Of a stretch of 42,063 nt of DNA, positions 35,653 to 42,063 are shown one piece after another. This stretch comes from Prevotella sp. (lineage in GTDB: Bacteria > Bacteroidota > Bacteroidia > Bacteroidales > Bacteroidaceae): positions 1 to 42,063 of the forward strand of contig JAFZCU010000212.1 in assembly GCA_017556145.1 (NCBI GenBank), in the 5' to 3' direction. Numbering within the stretch: position 1 is the stretch's first letter; every line of letters starts with the position of its first letter. The position numbers were made by a program, and so were the translations under genes. The notes beneath the pieces were generated by a model. It was not told where the DNA came from, searched no databases, and worked only from the letters and a program-made list of their open reading frames with translations.

Positions 35653-36807
35653 ATGAAACAGGCTATAATTATATGTGAGAGAATAATTTTAAAGGCGAAA
35701 TGGTTTTTACCCTTTTACCTTTTTACCTTTTTACCTTTAAATGCCCAGCGGATGGACAATGTGCCAGAGCATTCGAAATACATTCAGGCGGTTGATGAAT
35801 ACCGTCCTGCACCAGGACAGAATGTGAACGACATCCCGGAATATGAGGAGGGCGATACAGAGATTACGATGGCACAGAAGTGCACAGAGCGGATTGCTGG
35901 TGACTATAAGAATACCCATCTCATTTCCTTGGGTGGCTGGGGTGGCTATGTTACCTTCCACTTTGACCACTCCATCGCCAATATCCCTGGTCAGCGCGAT
36001 TTTGCCATCTGGGGCAATGCCTATCAGGAACAGACTAATCAGGTGTTTGGTGGCATGAACGAAGCAGGAATCGTGATGGTGTCGAAAGATACAAACGGCA
36101 ACGGACTGCCTGACGACCCTTGGTATGAGATCAGTGGCAGCTGTGATGTGGACAGCATCGGCAAGGTAATCTATAACTATGAGGTGACCTATCAGCGCAA
36201 CCCCATGGGCATTATTCCTTGGATAGACAATCAGGGTCATAGTGGCACGATAGAACGCATCAATCAGTGGCATCCACAGGAGTATTATCCCGAATGGCTA
36301 CCTGACGGACTCACCTTCCGAGGCACACGACTGCCCGATAATATGATAGACCTCACAGAAACCGTTGAGCGAACATGGAGTCAGTGGTACTTTGTGCTTG
36401 TAGGCTTTCGCTATGGCTATGTTGATAACCTTGCAAACTGGACAGACAAGGCGGATGCTAACTCATGGAACTATGAAGGATGTGGTATCGATATCTCATG
36501 GGCTGTAGACGAGAACCGTCAATCTGTCAACCTCGACTTCATCGACTTCGTGAGGGTGTATACAGGCCTGAACCAGAAATGTCCTGCTCCCAACTGGTGG
36601 GGAGAGACATCGACGGAAATCCAGTGTGCAGAGGATCTTCACCTCGATGCCTCGCTTGATGCCATTCGCCAAGCCACAGCAATCAAGGCAATGGACAATG
36701 GACCATTGATAATGGATAATTATATCTACGATCTTCTGGGCCGTAAGATATCACCAAGGCAGAAGGGCATTTATATACAAAACGGAAAGAAAATAACCAT
36801 TCAATAA
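35653..36807 (+). CDS. Secreted surface protein of the B12 operon, unknown function
   Basis: 384 residues. N-terminal signal peptide with hydrophobic core FLPFYLFTFLPL ending NAQ. The mature part has GGWGGYVTFHFDHSI, a calcium-loop-like DTNGNGLPDD and several aromatic-rich strands, as in the cell-surface proteins that sit between btuG and DUF4465 genes in Bacteroides B12 loci. The last 25 residues (YDLLGRKISPRQKGIYIQ) are the same tail type as on the xylanase, probably for secretion or anchoring. The signal core is encoded by TTTTTACC repeats, and a heptamer tract encodes the linker before the tail. A cobamide-binding role is inferred from context only. Confidence 0.78.
   Translation: MKQAIIICERIILKAKWFLPFYLFTFLPLNAQRMDNVPEHSKYIQAVDEYRPAPGQNVNDIPEYEEGDTEITMAQKCTERIAGDYKNTHLISLGGWGGYVTFHFDHSIANIPGQRDFAIWGNAYQEQTNQVFGGMNEAGIVMVSKDTNGNGLPDDPWYEISGSCDVDSIGKVIYNYEVTYQRNPMGIIPWIDNQGHSGTIERINQWHPQEYYPEWLPDGLTFRGTRLPDNMIDLTETVERTWSQWYFVLVGFRYGYVDNLANWTDKADANSWNYEGCGIDISWAVDENRQSVNLDFIDFVRVYTGLNQKCPAPNWWGETSTEIQCAEDLHLDASLDAIRQATAIKAMDNGPLIMDNYIYDLLGRKISPRQKGIYIQNGKKITIQ
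35704..35738 (+). repeat. TTTTTACC octamer array encoding the signal-peptide core
   Basis: Four 7-8-base units (CTTTTACC, TTTTTACC type) encode FLPFYLFTFLPL. Bases 35713-35727 pair with 35637-35651 at 14 of 15 positions, so the mRNA could fold into a stem enclosing the start codon. Confidence 0.82.
36690..36717 (+). repeat. AATGGAY heptamers in the linker before the C-terminal tail
   Basis: AATGGAC twice, CATTGAT, AATGGAT: four 7-base words in frame (AMDNGPLIMDN), directly before the YDLLGRK tail. Confidence 0.75.
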
Positions 36808-36836
36808 ACATGTTTCACTTTAAAACAAAAAGCATC

Positions 36837-37607
36837 ATGAAAACAAAACGTATTTTATCAATCGCAGCCATCGCATGTGGCATCGTTATGTCAATGACAT
36901 CTTGTGGTTCTGGTGACACCCCCGTCTACAAGCAGACAGCAATTATCAGCTTCGAAGGTGCTGCGCTCAACTATGACGGTTACTGGTGTGGCAACGAAAA
37001 CGGAACGGCTTTTGACAACTGGGGCGCTACGGGCTTTGCTTGCAGCTACACTGAGGAAGGTGTTGTCTTCCCAGTCAACTACACACCCGCTTGGGGCAGC
37101 TGGTCAGGCTTTGCCGTTTCCAGCCGTACAGCTAAGACCTATAATTCTGCGACAATGACACCCGATCAGTTCAACAGTATTGCTGGTGGAGCCAAGTCTG
37201 GCAGAAAATACTGCATCGTACAGACCTATGGTGAAACACTCGACTTTGGAAGAAGCGTGACGCTGAAGGGTTTCTGGTTTACCAATACAGCATGGGTTGT
37301 TGACGCCATTCTGCATGGCGACGGCATGACGCCTGGCAAATTCGAGGCTGACGACTGGTTCAAATGCATTATCTATCCCATTCCTGCCGAGGAAGGTGTA
37401 TTGAGTGGTGCCCGTTATGAAATCGATCTTGCTAAAGACGGCGACTACGTGAAGGATTGGCAGTACTGCGACCTGAGTAAAGTTGATGCCTTCAAGAACA
37501 TCAAAGGTCTGTCGTTTGCTTTCGAAGGTACCAAGAAGAACGATTATGGCGTGACAACACCTGCTTATATCTGTGTTGATGATATTGCAATTGAGTTCAA
37601 GTATTAA
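36837..37607 (+). CDS. DUF4465-like surface lipoprotein of the B12 operon (BtuH candidate)
   Basis: 256 residues. Lipoprotein signal with lipobox SMTSC (Cys23) followed by GSGD. The mature domain (FEGAALNYDGYWCGNENG, WGSWSGFAVSSRT, YCIVQTYGE, GFWFTNTAWV, YICVDDIAIEF) is the jelly-roll pattern I associate with DUF4465. Proteins at this place in Bacteroides B12 operons include cobamide-binding surface lipoproteins (BtuH type), which would make it an extra capture protein for BtuB/BtuG. ATG 36837 is preferred over 36810 because the lipoprotein signal starts there. The family name is from memory of the pattern, not a search. Confidence 0.75.
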   Translation: MKTKRILSIAAIACGIVMSMTSCGSGDTPVYKQTAIISFEGAALNYDGYWCGNENGTAFDNWGATGFACSYTEEGVVFPVNYTPAWGSWSGFAVSSRTAKTYNSATMTPDQFNSIAGGAKSGRKYCIVQTYGETLDFGRSVTLKGFWFTNTAWVVDAILHGDGMTPGKFEADDWFKCIIYPIPAEEGVLSGARYEIDLAKDGDYVKDWQYCDLSKVDAFKNIKGLSFAFEGTKKNDYGVTTPAYICVDDIAIEFKY

Positions 37608-38718
37608 AAAGACGGGCTTAGGTATAAGCCTCATCATATTACTCTTCTCCTGCGGAGGCGGCAAGACAGCCCCTTCGCAGGCGGAGGGTGATACGCTTGC
37701 TTTCAAGTACGCCACACAGCTCAGTGTGGTGCGCTATGATGGTTATACAGTAGCAACCCTGAAGAACCCCTGGAAGGAAGGCATGACCCTGCACCAGTAT
37801 GTGCTGGTGCCTGCCGATGCTGCTGAGATGCCTGCGGACATCCCCCAAGGCACGATTATCCGTACCCCCCTCAGTCGCTCGATGATTTTTTCAACCGTTC
37901 ACTGCGCCATGCTGATGGACTTTGGCAAGCAGGACTGCATTGCGGGTGTGGCCGATTTGAAATACATCAAGATTCCCTGGATTCAGCAACAAGTGCGACA
38001 AGGCAGGATCAGCGATGTGGGTGATGGCTTGAGTCCTGTCGTCGAGAAGATCATCGACCAACGACCTGACGCCCTGTTCCTCTCACCTTTCGAAAACAGT
38101 GGTGGCTATGGCAAGCTCGAGGATATCAATATCCCCATCGTGGAGTGTGCGGAATACATGGAATCTACACCCTTAGGCCGTGCCGAGTGGCTGCGCTTCT
38201 ATGGCATGCTCTTTGGCTGCGAACAGAAGGCTGACAGCCTGTTTGATGCCATCGATAAGAACTACAACACGCTCAAGGCCCTCGCCAAGAATAACTCACA
38301 AAAGGTGTTGCTCGACAAAATCACTGGTAGTGTCTGGTATGTGCCTGGCGGCAAGAGCACCATCGGCCAGATGATTCAGGATGCTGGTGGCAACAACCCC
38401 TGGGCAGGCGATGAGCACAGTGGTTCTGTATCCTTACCTTTCGAGGCTGTGCTCGAGAAAGCCGGCGAAGCCGACATCTGGCTCTTCCGTTATAGCAGCG
38501 ACCATGATATTACCTACGACGAACTGCGCACTGAGCATCACGGCTACAACCAGTTTAAGGCTTTTCGCAATCAGCAGGTCTACGGTTGCAATGTCGAGCT
38601 GAGTCCTTTCTACGAAGAGACGCCTTTTCATCCTGACTGGTTGCTCAACGATTTTATCCGCATCTTGCACCCGGAGCTGGACAGCCTTGCTCCACTGCGA
38701 TATTACAAAAAACTTTAG
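37579..38718 (+). CDS. btuF: Cobamide-binding ABC transporter substrate-binding lipoprotein
   Basis: 379 residues. Hydrophobic leader with lipobox LLFSCGGG, then a two-lobed periplasmic binding protein: RTPLSRSMIFSTVHCAML, DVGDGLSPVVEKIIDQRPDALFLSPF, connecting helix, VWYVPGGKSTIGQMIQDAGGNNPW. This is the class III (FecB/BtuF) fold. It would pass cobamides from BtuB to a BtuCD importer in the inner membrane. The start overlaps the previous gene by 29 bases (ATG 37579; a GTG at 37573 is possible). No btuC or btuD follows; the next gene is on the other strand. Confidence 0.88.
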   Translation: MILQLSSSIKKTGLGISLIILLFSCGGGKTAPSQAEGDTLAFKYATQLSVVRYDGYTVATLKNPWKEGMTLHQYVLVPADAAEMPADIPQGTIIRTPLSRSMIFSTVHCAMLMDFGKQDCIAGVADLKYIKIPWIQQQVRQGRISDVGDGLSPVVEKIIDQRPDALFLSPFENSGGYGKLEDINIPIVECAEYMESTPLGRAEWLRFYGMLFGCEQKADSLFDAIDKNYNTLKALAKNNSQKVLLDKITGSVWYVPGGKSTIGQMIQDAGGNNPWAGDEHSGSVSLPFEAVLEKAGEADIWLFRYSSDHDITYDELRTEHHGYNQFKAFRNQQVYGCNVELSPFYEETPFHPDWLLNDFIRILHPELDSLAPLRYYKKL

Positions 38719-38730
38719 GAATACGACTAC

Positions 38731-39273
38731 TTAGTTCCAGGCGCGAAGGATGGAACCGTCGAACGAACAGTAGTAACGCATCAGCGATGAGCCCTGATCA
38801 CCTTTGCTTATGGCTCCCGTTTCCAATTCGTACGTACGTTGGCAGCGGGAGCAAATCACTTGTTGGCGATTTCCAGTCCAGTTCATGGCCTGCAGGCTGC
38901 TGCAGTTTGGACAGGCACGATCGTATGCCCAAAGACCGTTGAAATTGGTGGTGCCGATAAAGAGTCCGATGCTGTTGCTGGCACCAAGCACGTAGCTGGA
39001 ATAGTTCTCGAGGTCGCTGCTGATGATGTTGTCTTCCTGTGGCGTCTTCTCATCGTTGCTATTCACATAGACATGACGGACACTGGTCTTTCCGTCGCCC
39101 TTGGTCGTCACATAGACATAAGTACCTGGATTCTGCGCAGCGGCAAAGAGCAGGCTGGTGGCGTGGTCCCTGTAACTGAAGACAAAGCGACAGACGTATT
39201 TCCTGCTCACAGGTGCCTCCGCCTCGCACGCCGTCAACCATACCCCCAACAACAAGATCAGTAATCGTCTCAT
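38731..39273 (-). CDS. Lipoprotein with a C-terminal CxxC zinc-ribbon/Rieske-like domain
   Basis: 180 residues. Signal with lipobox WLTAC (Cys16). The middle part (VCRFVFSYRDHATSLLFAAAQNPGTYVYV) has no family I know. The C-terminal half carries CPNC and CSRC pairs (YDRACPNC ... VICSRCQRTYELETGAISKG), 18-20 residues apart, like a zinc ribbon or a Rieske fold in which histidines are replaced by cysteines; a four-cysteine metal site is likely. Its ATG overlaps the argH stop by 4 bases, so it is the last gene of the pyrE-argH operon. Function unknown. Confidence 0.75.
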   Translation of the reverse strand: MRRLLILLLGVWLTACEAEAPVSRKYVCRFVFSYRDHATSLLFAAAQNPGTYVYVTTKGDGKTSVRHVYVNSNDEKTPQEDNIISSDLENYSSYVLGASNSIGLFIGTTNFNGLWAYDRACPNCSSLQAMNWTGNRQQVICSRCQRTYELETGAISKGDQGSSLMRYYCSFDGSILRAWN

Positions 39274-40601
39274 CCGATGAGTTTTTTCTCTGCCTCAGTC
39301 ATGCGCTCGAAATGGAAGCCGTCGAACGTCTGCTGCATCAAGGCCTGAATCTGATCATTGCAGAGATTACCGATAGAGCCTTCGTGGGTGTGGTGGATGT
39401 TGTGAGAAGCCTTGAAGTTGCCGGCTTCGATGTCGAGCCCTACCTTTTTATAGGCATCACGGAAGGGCATGCCGCTGGCAGCAAGACGGTTCACCTCCTC
39501 GACGCTGAACATCGGATCGTACATCGGATTATCGAGGATGTGCTCATTCACCTCTATCTTATTAATAATGTAGGCCGCCATCTGCAGACAGTCCTTCAGC
39601 TCGCCAAAAGCCGGCAGGAAGACTTCCTTGATAATCTGCAGGTCACGGAAATAGCCCACGGGCAGGTTGTTCATGATGAGTGTCACCTGCTGAGGCAGAG
39701 ACTGGAGTTTGTTGCATTTCGCACGAATCAGCTCGAACACATCGGGATTCTTCTTATGCGGCATGATCGATGAGCCGGTGGTACACTCCTTGGGGAGTTT
39801 CACAAATGAGAAATTCTGTGAGTTAAACAGACAGGCATCGAAGGCCATCTTGGCGATGGTACCGGCAATGGTGGCTATGGCAAAACCCACGTTACGCTCC
39901 ATCTTGCCTCTACCCATCTGGGCATATACCACGTTGTAATCCATCGAATCGAAACCCAGCAACTCTGTGGTCATCGTGCGGTTCAGGGGGAACGACGAGC
40001 CATAGCCGGCAGCCGAGCCCAAAGGATTGCGGTTGGTCATCTTATAGGCGGCTTGCAGGAAGAGCATATCATCCGTCAGACTCTCTGCATAGGCGCCAAA
40101 CCAAAGTCCAAACGAAGAGGGCATCGCAATCTGCAGATGGGTGTAGCCTGGCATCAGCACATCCTTATACTGATTGCTCTTCTGGATGAGTTCATCGAAG
40201 AGAATTTTCACCTCATCGGCAATCCCCTTCAACTCATGACGGGTGAAGAGTTTGAGATCGACGAGCACCTGGTCGTTGCGCGAACGGCCCGAGTGGATCT
40301 TCTTGCCCATATCCCCCAGTTTGCGGGTGAGCAGCATCTCCACCTGGGAATGCACATCCTCGACATCGTCCTCGATGATGAACTCACCGCGTTCTGCCAA
40401 GTGATAGATATTCTTCAACTCTGCCAGCAGTGCCTTCAGTTCGTCTTTCTCCAACAGTCCGATGCTTTCGAGCATGGTAATGTGGGCCATCGAACCCAGC
40501 ACGTCGTACTTTGCCAGATAGAGGTCCATCTCGCGGTCTCTGCCCACCGTAAACCGCTCTATCTCCTTATTGATTTCAAAGTTCTTCTCCCAAAGCTTCA
40601 T
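39270..40601 (-). CDS. argH: Argininosuccinate lyase
   Basis: 443 residues. Fumarase/aspartase superfamily signature GSSIMPHKKNPD with the catalytic serine loop, HSGRSRNDQV near the N-terminus and YTHLQIAMPSSFG with the active-site histidine. It splits argininosuccinate into arginine and fumarate in the cytosol. The usual full-length family protein is about 460 residues, so this is complete. The ATG is preceded directly by GGAG of a repeat array that fills the gap from the SRPBCC gene. Confidence 0.95.
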   Translation of the reverse strand: MKLWEKNFEINKEIERFTVGRDREMDLYLAKYDVLGSMAHITMLESIGLLEKDELKALLAELKNIYHLAERGEFIIEDDVEDVHSQVEMLLTRKLGDMGKKIHSGRSRNDQVLVDLKLFTRHELKGIADEVKILFDELIQKSNQYKDVLMPGYTHLQIAMPSSFGLWFGAYAESLTDDMLFLQAAYKMTNRNPLGSAAGYGSSFPLNRTMTTELLGFDSMDYNVVYAQMGRGKMERNVGFAIATIAGTIAKMAFDACLFNSQNFSFVKLPKECTTGSSIMPHKKNPDVFELIRAKCNKLQSLPQQVTLIMNNLPVGYFRDLQIIKEVFLPAFGELKDCLQMAAYIINKIEVNEHILDNPMYDPMFSVEEVNRLAASGMPFRDAYKKVGLDIEAGNFKASHNIHHTHEGSIGNLCNDQIQALMQQTFDGFHFERMTEAEKKLIG

Positions 40602-40630
40602 CTCCTTCTCTCCTTACTCCTTCTCTCCTA
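40602..40630 (-). repeat. GGAGAGAA/GGAGTAA array filling the SRPBCC-argH junction
   Basis: On the minus strand the SRPBCC stop TAG runs straight into GGAGAGAA, GGAGTAA, GGAGAGAA, GGAG and then the argH ATG. The tract matches the yicC-gmk junction array nearly base for base. Confidence 0.9.
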
Positions 40631-41059
40631 AACATAATGTACTTGTGCAAGGGCATCGGCAATCTTCTCGACACCTTCCTGCAGGGGTTTCTCCACCATC
40701 GCTTTGATGAAAGGATTAAGTTCGGCCTTCAAAGTCACCTTCATCTTCGAGTTCAACTCATCGACAGGCAGGACCTGAATCCAGACGTTGAAGGGTACAG
40801 GCGACTGCACCGTCTCGAACTTCACACACTTGGGCTCCTCGCGGTCGCAGATACGGAGTTTCAATTCTCCCACGGGAGCGACGTTGAGGCTTACGGTATT
40901 TTCATCGTACTTAAAGTCGTTGACCTTGTCCTCAGGCACACGATCCTGTACTTTCTCAAGGTTGCGCAGGTCGCTGATGTTGTCATACACAGCCTGCTGA
41001 GGGTAGGGAATCTGCTTCACACTACTCTCGAATTTGCTCTCACTTCCGAATAATCCCAT
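40628..41059 (-). CDS. SRPBCC-family (START-like) small protein
   Basis: 143 residues, no signal peptide. Pattern of a polyketide cyclase/START-like fold: N-terminal strand FESSVKQIPYPQQAVYDNISDLRNLEKV, VSLNVAPVGELKLRICDREEPKCVKFE, then LKAELNPFIKAMVEKPLQEGVEKIADAL as the long C-terminal helix. Such folds bind hydrophobic ligands; the ligand is unknown. It sits 6 bases after pyrE and runs into argH through a repeat. Confidence 0.78.
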   Translation of the reverse strand: MGLFGSESKFESSVKQIPYPQQAVYDNISDLRNLEKVQDRVPEDKVNDFKYDENTVSLNVAPVGELKLRICDREEPKCVKFETVQSPVPFNVWIQVLPVDELNSKMKVTLKAELNPFIKAMVEKPLQEGVEKIADALAQVHYV

Positions 41060-41065
41060 AATCGT

Positions 41066-41698
41066 TCAAATTTGTTTCCAGGTTTCTGGGCTCTTGCGCC
41101 ATTCGGCAAGCACAGCCTTGTCTTCTTCCTTGATATAACCGGTCTTGGCGGCCTCTTCGACCACCGCCTCATAGTTGCTCAGGGTGATGAGTTTCACACC
41201 AGCCTCCTCAAATGCCTTCTCCGCAACGGGGAAACCATAGGTGAACGATGCTACCATACCCACCACCTCGACACCGTATTCGCGTAAGGCAGCTACAGCC
41301 TTCAGCGACGAACCGCCTGTAGAGATCAAATCCTCAACGACGACCACTTTGGCGCCCTTCTCAATCTCGCCTTCTATCTGATTACCCATGCCATGATCTT
41401 TCGGCTTCGGACGCACATACGAGAAAGGCAGTCCCAGCTGATCGGCCACGAGCGCACCCTGTGCGATAGCTCCTGTTGCGACACCGGCCACAGCCTCAGC
41501 CTCAGGGAAATGCTCCTGGATGGCGTGGCAGAGCTCAAGTTTCACAAACGAGCGAACATCACTATACGAGAGTGTCTTGCGGTTGTCAGTATAGATGGGT
41601 GATTTCCAGCCTGAGGCCCATGTAAACGGGTCGTTGGGCTGCAACTTGATGGCCTTGATATCCATCAGTTTTCGTGCTAATTGATGCTTGATATCCAT
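41066..41698 (-). CDS. pyrE: Orotate phosphoribosyltransferase
   Basis: 210 residues. PRPP-binding loop VVVVEDLISTGGSSLKA and the family N-terminus LMDIKAIKLQPNDPFTWASGWKSPIYTDNRKTLSY are unmistakable. It joins orotate and PRPP to OMP in pyrimidine synthesis in the cytosol. The frame is open to 41746, but the -7 box (TACCTTTG, 41728-41721) lies within that part, so ATG 41698 is used. First gene of an operon with the SRPBCC, argH and zinc-ribbon genes. Confidence 0.95.
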   Translation of the reverse strand: MDIKHQLARKLMDIKAIKLQPNDPFTWASGWKSPIYTDNRKTLSYSDVRSFVKLELCHAIQEHFPEAEAVAGVATGAIAQGALVADQLGLPFSYVRPKPKDHGMGNQIEGEIEKGAKVVVVEDLISTGGSSLKAVAALREYGVEVVGMVASFTYGFPVAEKAFEEAGVKLITLSNYEAVVEEAAKTGYIKEEDKAVLAEWRKSPETWKQI

Positions 41699-41720
41699 AA
41701 GTGAATGAATTATTTGCGTG

Positions 41721-41783
41721 CAAAGGTACAAAAAAACTATAAACAATCAACAATAAACTATAAACTTTTTGTATCTTTGCACC
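41721..41783. promoter_or_regulatory. Bidirectional promoter cassette with heptamers (pyrE and esterase), copy B
   Basis: Leftward -7 box TACCTTTG (minus, 41728-41721) with TTG at 41750-41748 (19-base spacer) inside the repeat; rightward -7 box TATCTTTG (41772-41779). The core on the plus strand is AACTATA, AACAATC, AACAATA, AACTATA, AACTTTT. Read on the minus strand it matches copy A (30634-30697) with a few mismatches and one single-base gap. Confidence 0.85.
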
Positions 41784-41817
41784 CAGAATAGATAACCATA
41801 ACTTATTATTAGCAATT

Positions 41818-42063
41818 ATGAAGAAAGTTTTGTTTTTAGCAACGTTGTTCTGTGCAGCACTGACGGTGCAGGCGCAGAGACCACAGATGATGCGGATGGC
41901 AGAGCCCGGACTCACCGACCAGACCGCCCGAAAGTTCACCCTCGACCTAACTGACGACGGCAAAGCACAGATGGTGTGTTTCCTGCCGACAACCCCCTCA
42001 GGCAAAGCCATCGTAGGTGTGCCTGGTGGTGGCTACTCCGTACTCTCAAACACCCACGAGGGC
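41818..42063 (+). CDS. Secreted alpha/beta-hydrolase esterase (partial, C-terminus outside window)
   Basis: 82 codons visible. Signal peptide MKKVLFLATLFCAALTVQA-Q, a basic stretch, then VCFLPTTPSGKAIVGVPGGGYSVLSNTHEG. The GVPGGGYS motif is the oxyanion-hole strand-turn of alpha/beta hydrolases of the acetyl-xylan-esterase type (CPGGGY family). The serine nucleophile and the rest of the triad lie beyond the window. It would act outside the inner membrane on acetylated glycans; that is inference. Confidence 0.8.
   Translation, partial: MKKVLFLATLFCAALTVQAQRPQMMRMAEPGLTDQTARKFTLDLTDDGKAQMVCFLPTTPSGKAIVGVPGGGYSVLSNTHEG

Overview
The window looks like a chromosomal piece of a Bacteroidota genome, most likely a Prevotellaceae member (Prevotella, Segatella or Xylanibacter type). 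The grounds are promoters of the Bacteroidota form (a TTTG-like -33 box, 19-21 bases, then TAnnTTTG), TonB receptors with surface lipoproteins, a GH10 xylanase with CBM6-like modules, a GH36 alpha-galactosidase, and C-terminal tails of the LSGQKV...KGI type. I recognise no rRNA, tRNA, integrase, transposase or CRISPR array. Species assignment is inference.

Layout. 1-4.9 kb: an Lrp/AsnC regulator (cut by the window edge) divergent from metY, a LuxR-type response regulator, an SDR oxidoreductase, Fe/Mn superoxide dismutase and an SPFH protein. 4.9-12.5 kb: a MATE exporter and a sodium:solute symporter sharing a mirror-image divergent promoter, a secreted GH10 xylanase, and metG. 12.5-24.6 kb: envelope and glycan genes. 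These are licD plus a nucleotidyltransferase/CobD-like aminotransferase fusion, a Wzx-type flippase, and a minus-strand operon yicC-gmk-nadD-phosphoethanolamine transferase-acyltransferase 3-HAD/GT-C-like fusion-GT2, mostly with 4-base overlaps. 24.6-28.4 kb: a 411-base gap holding four 21-bp tandem repeats, a small anchored protein, a TonB-type barrel receptor and a membrane-spanning winged-helix regulator, with three 11-bp-spaced TGTCAG sites in front of the receptor. 28.4-32 kb: GH36 alpha-galactosidase, mntP and a PAP2 phosphatase. 32-38.7 kb: a cobalamin riboswitch and a vitamin B12 uptake operon (btuB, a btuG-like beta-propeller, a surface protein, a DUF4465-like lipoprotein, btuF). 38.7-42 kb: operon pyrE-SRPBCC-argH-zinc-ribbon lipoprotein, and the start of a secreted esterase.

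The most unusual signal is not a gene. From about 19 kb onward the DNA carries many short tandem arrays of 7-base (sometimes 8-base) words: AGGAGWC, GGAGTAA/GGAGAGAA, GAGGTRA, GTTTATA, TTTTCAC, GGTAAAAA, AATGGAY. They lie in frame inside membrane or surface protein genes (28 perfect AGGAGWC units in btuB), exactly fill intercistronic gaps where they supply purine-rich start regions (gmk, argH, the phosphoethanolamine transferase), encode signal-peptide cores, and form the spacer of bidirectional promoters. Two divergent promoter regions 11 kb apart (30634-30697 and 41721-41783) are nearly identical copies of such a cassette. All eight purine-rich arrays have their purines on the sense strand of the gene they touch. 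This resembles the heptanucleotide STRR repeats of cyanobacteria; I know of no equivalent description for this lineage, but I could not search.
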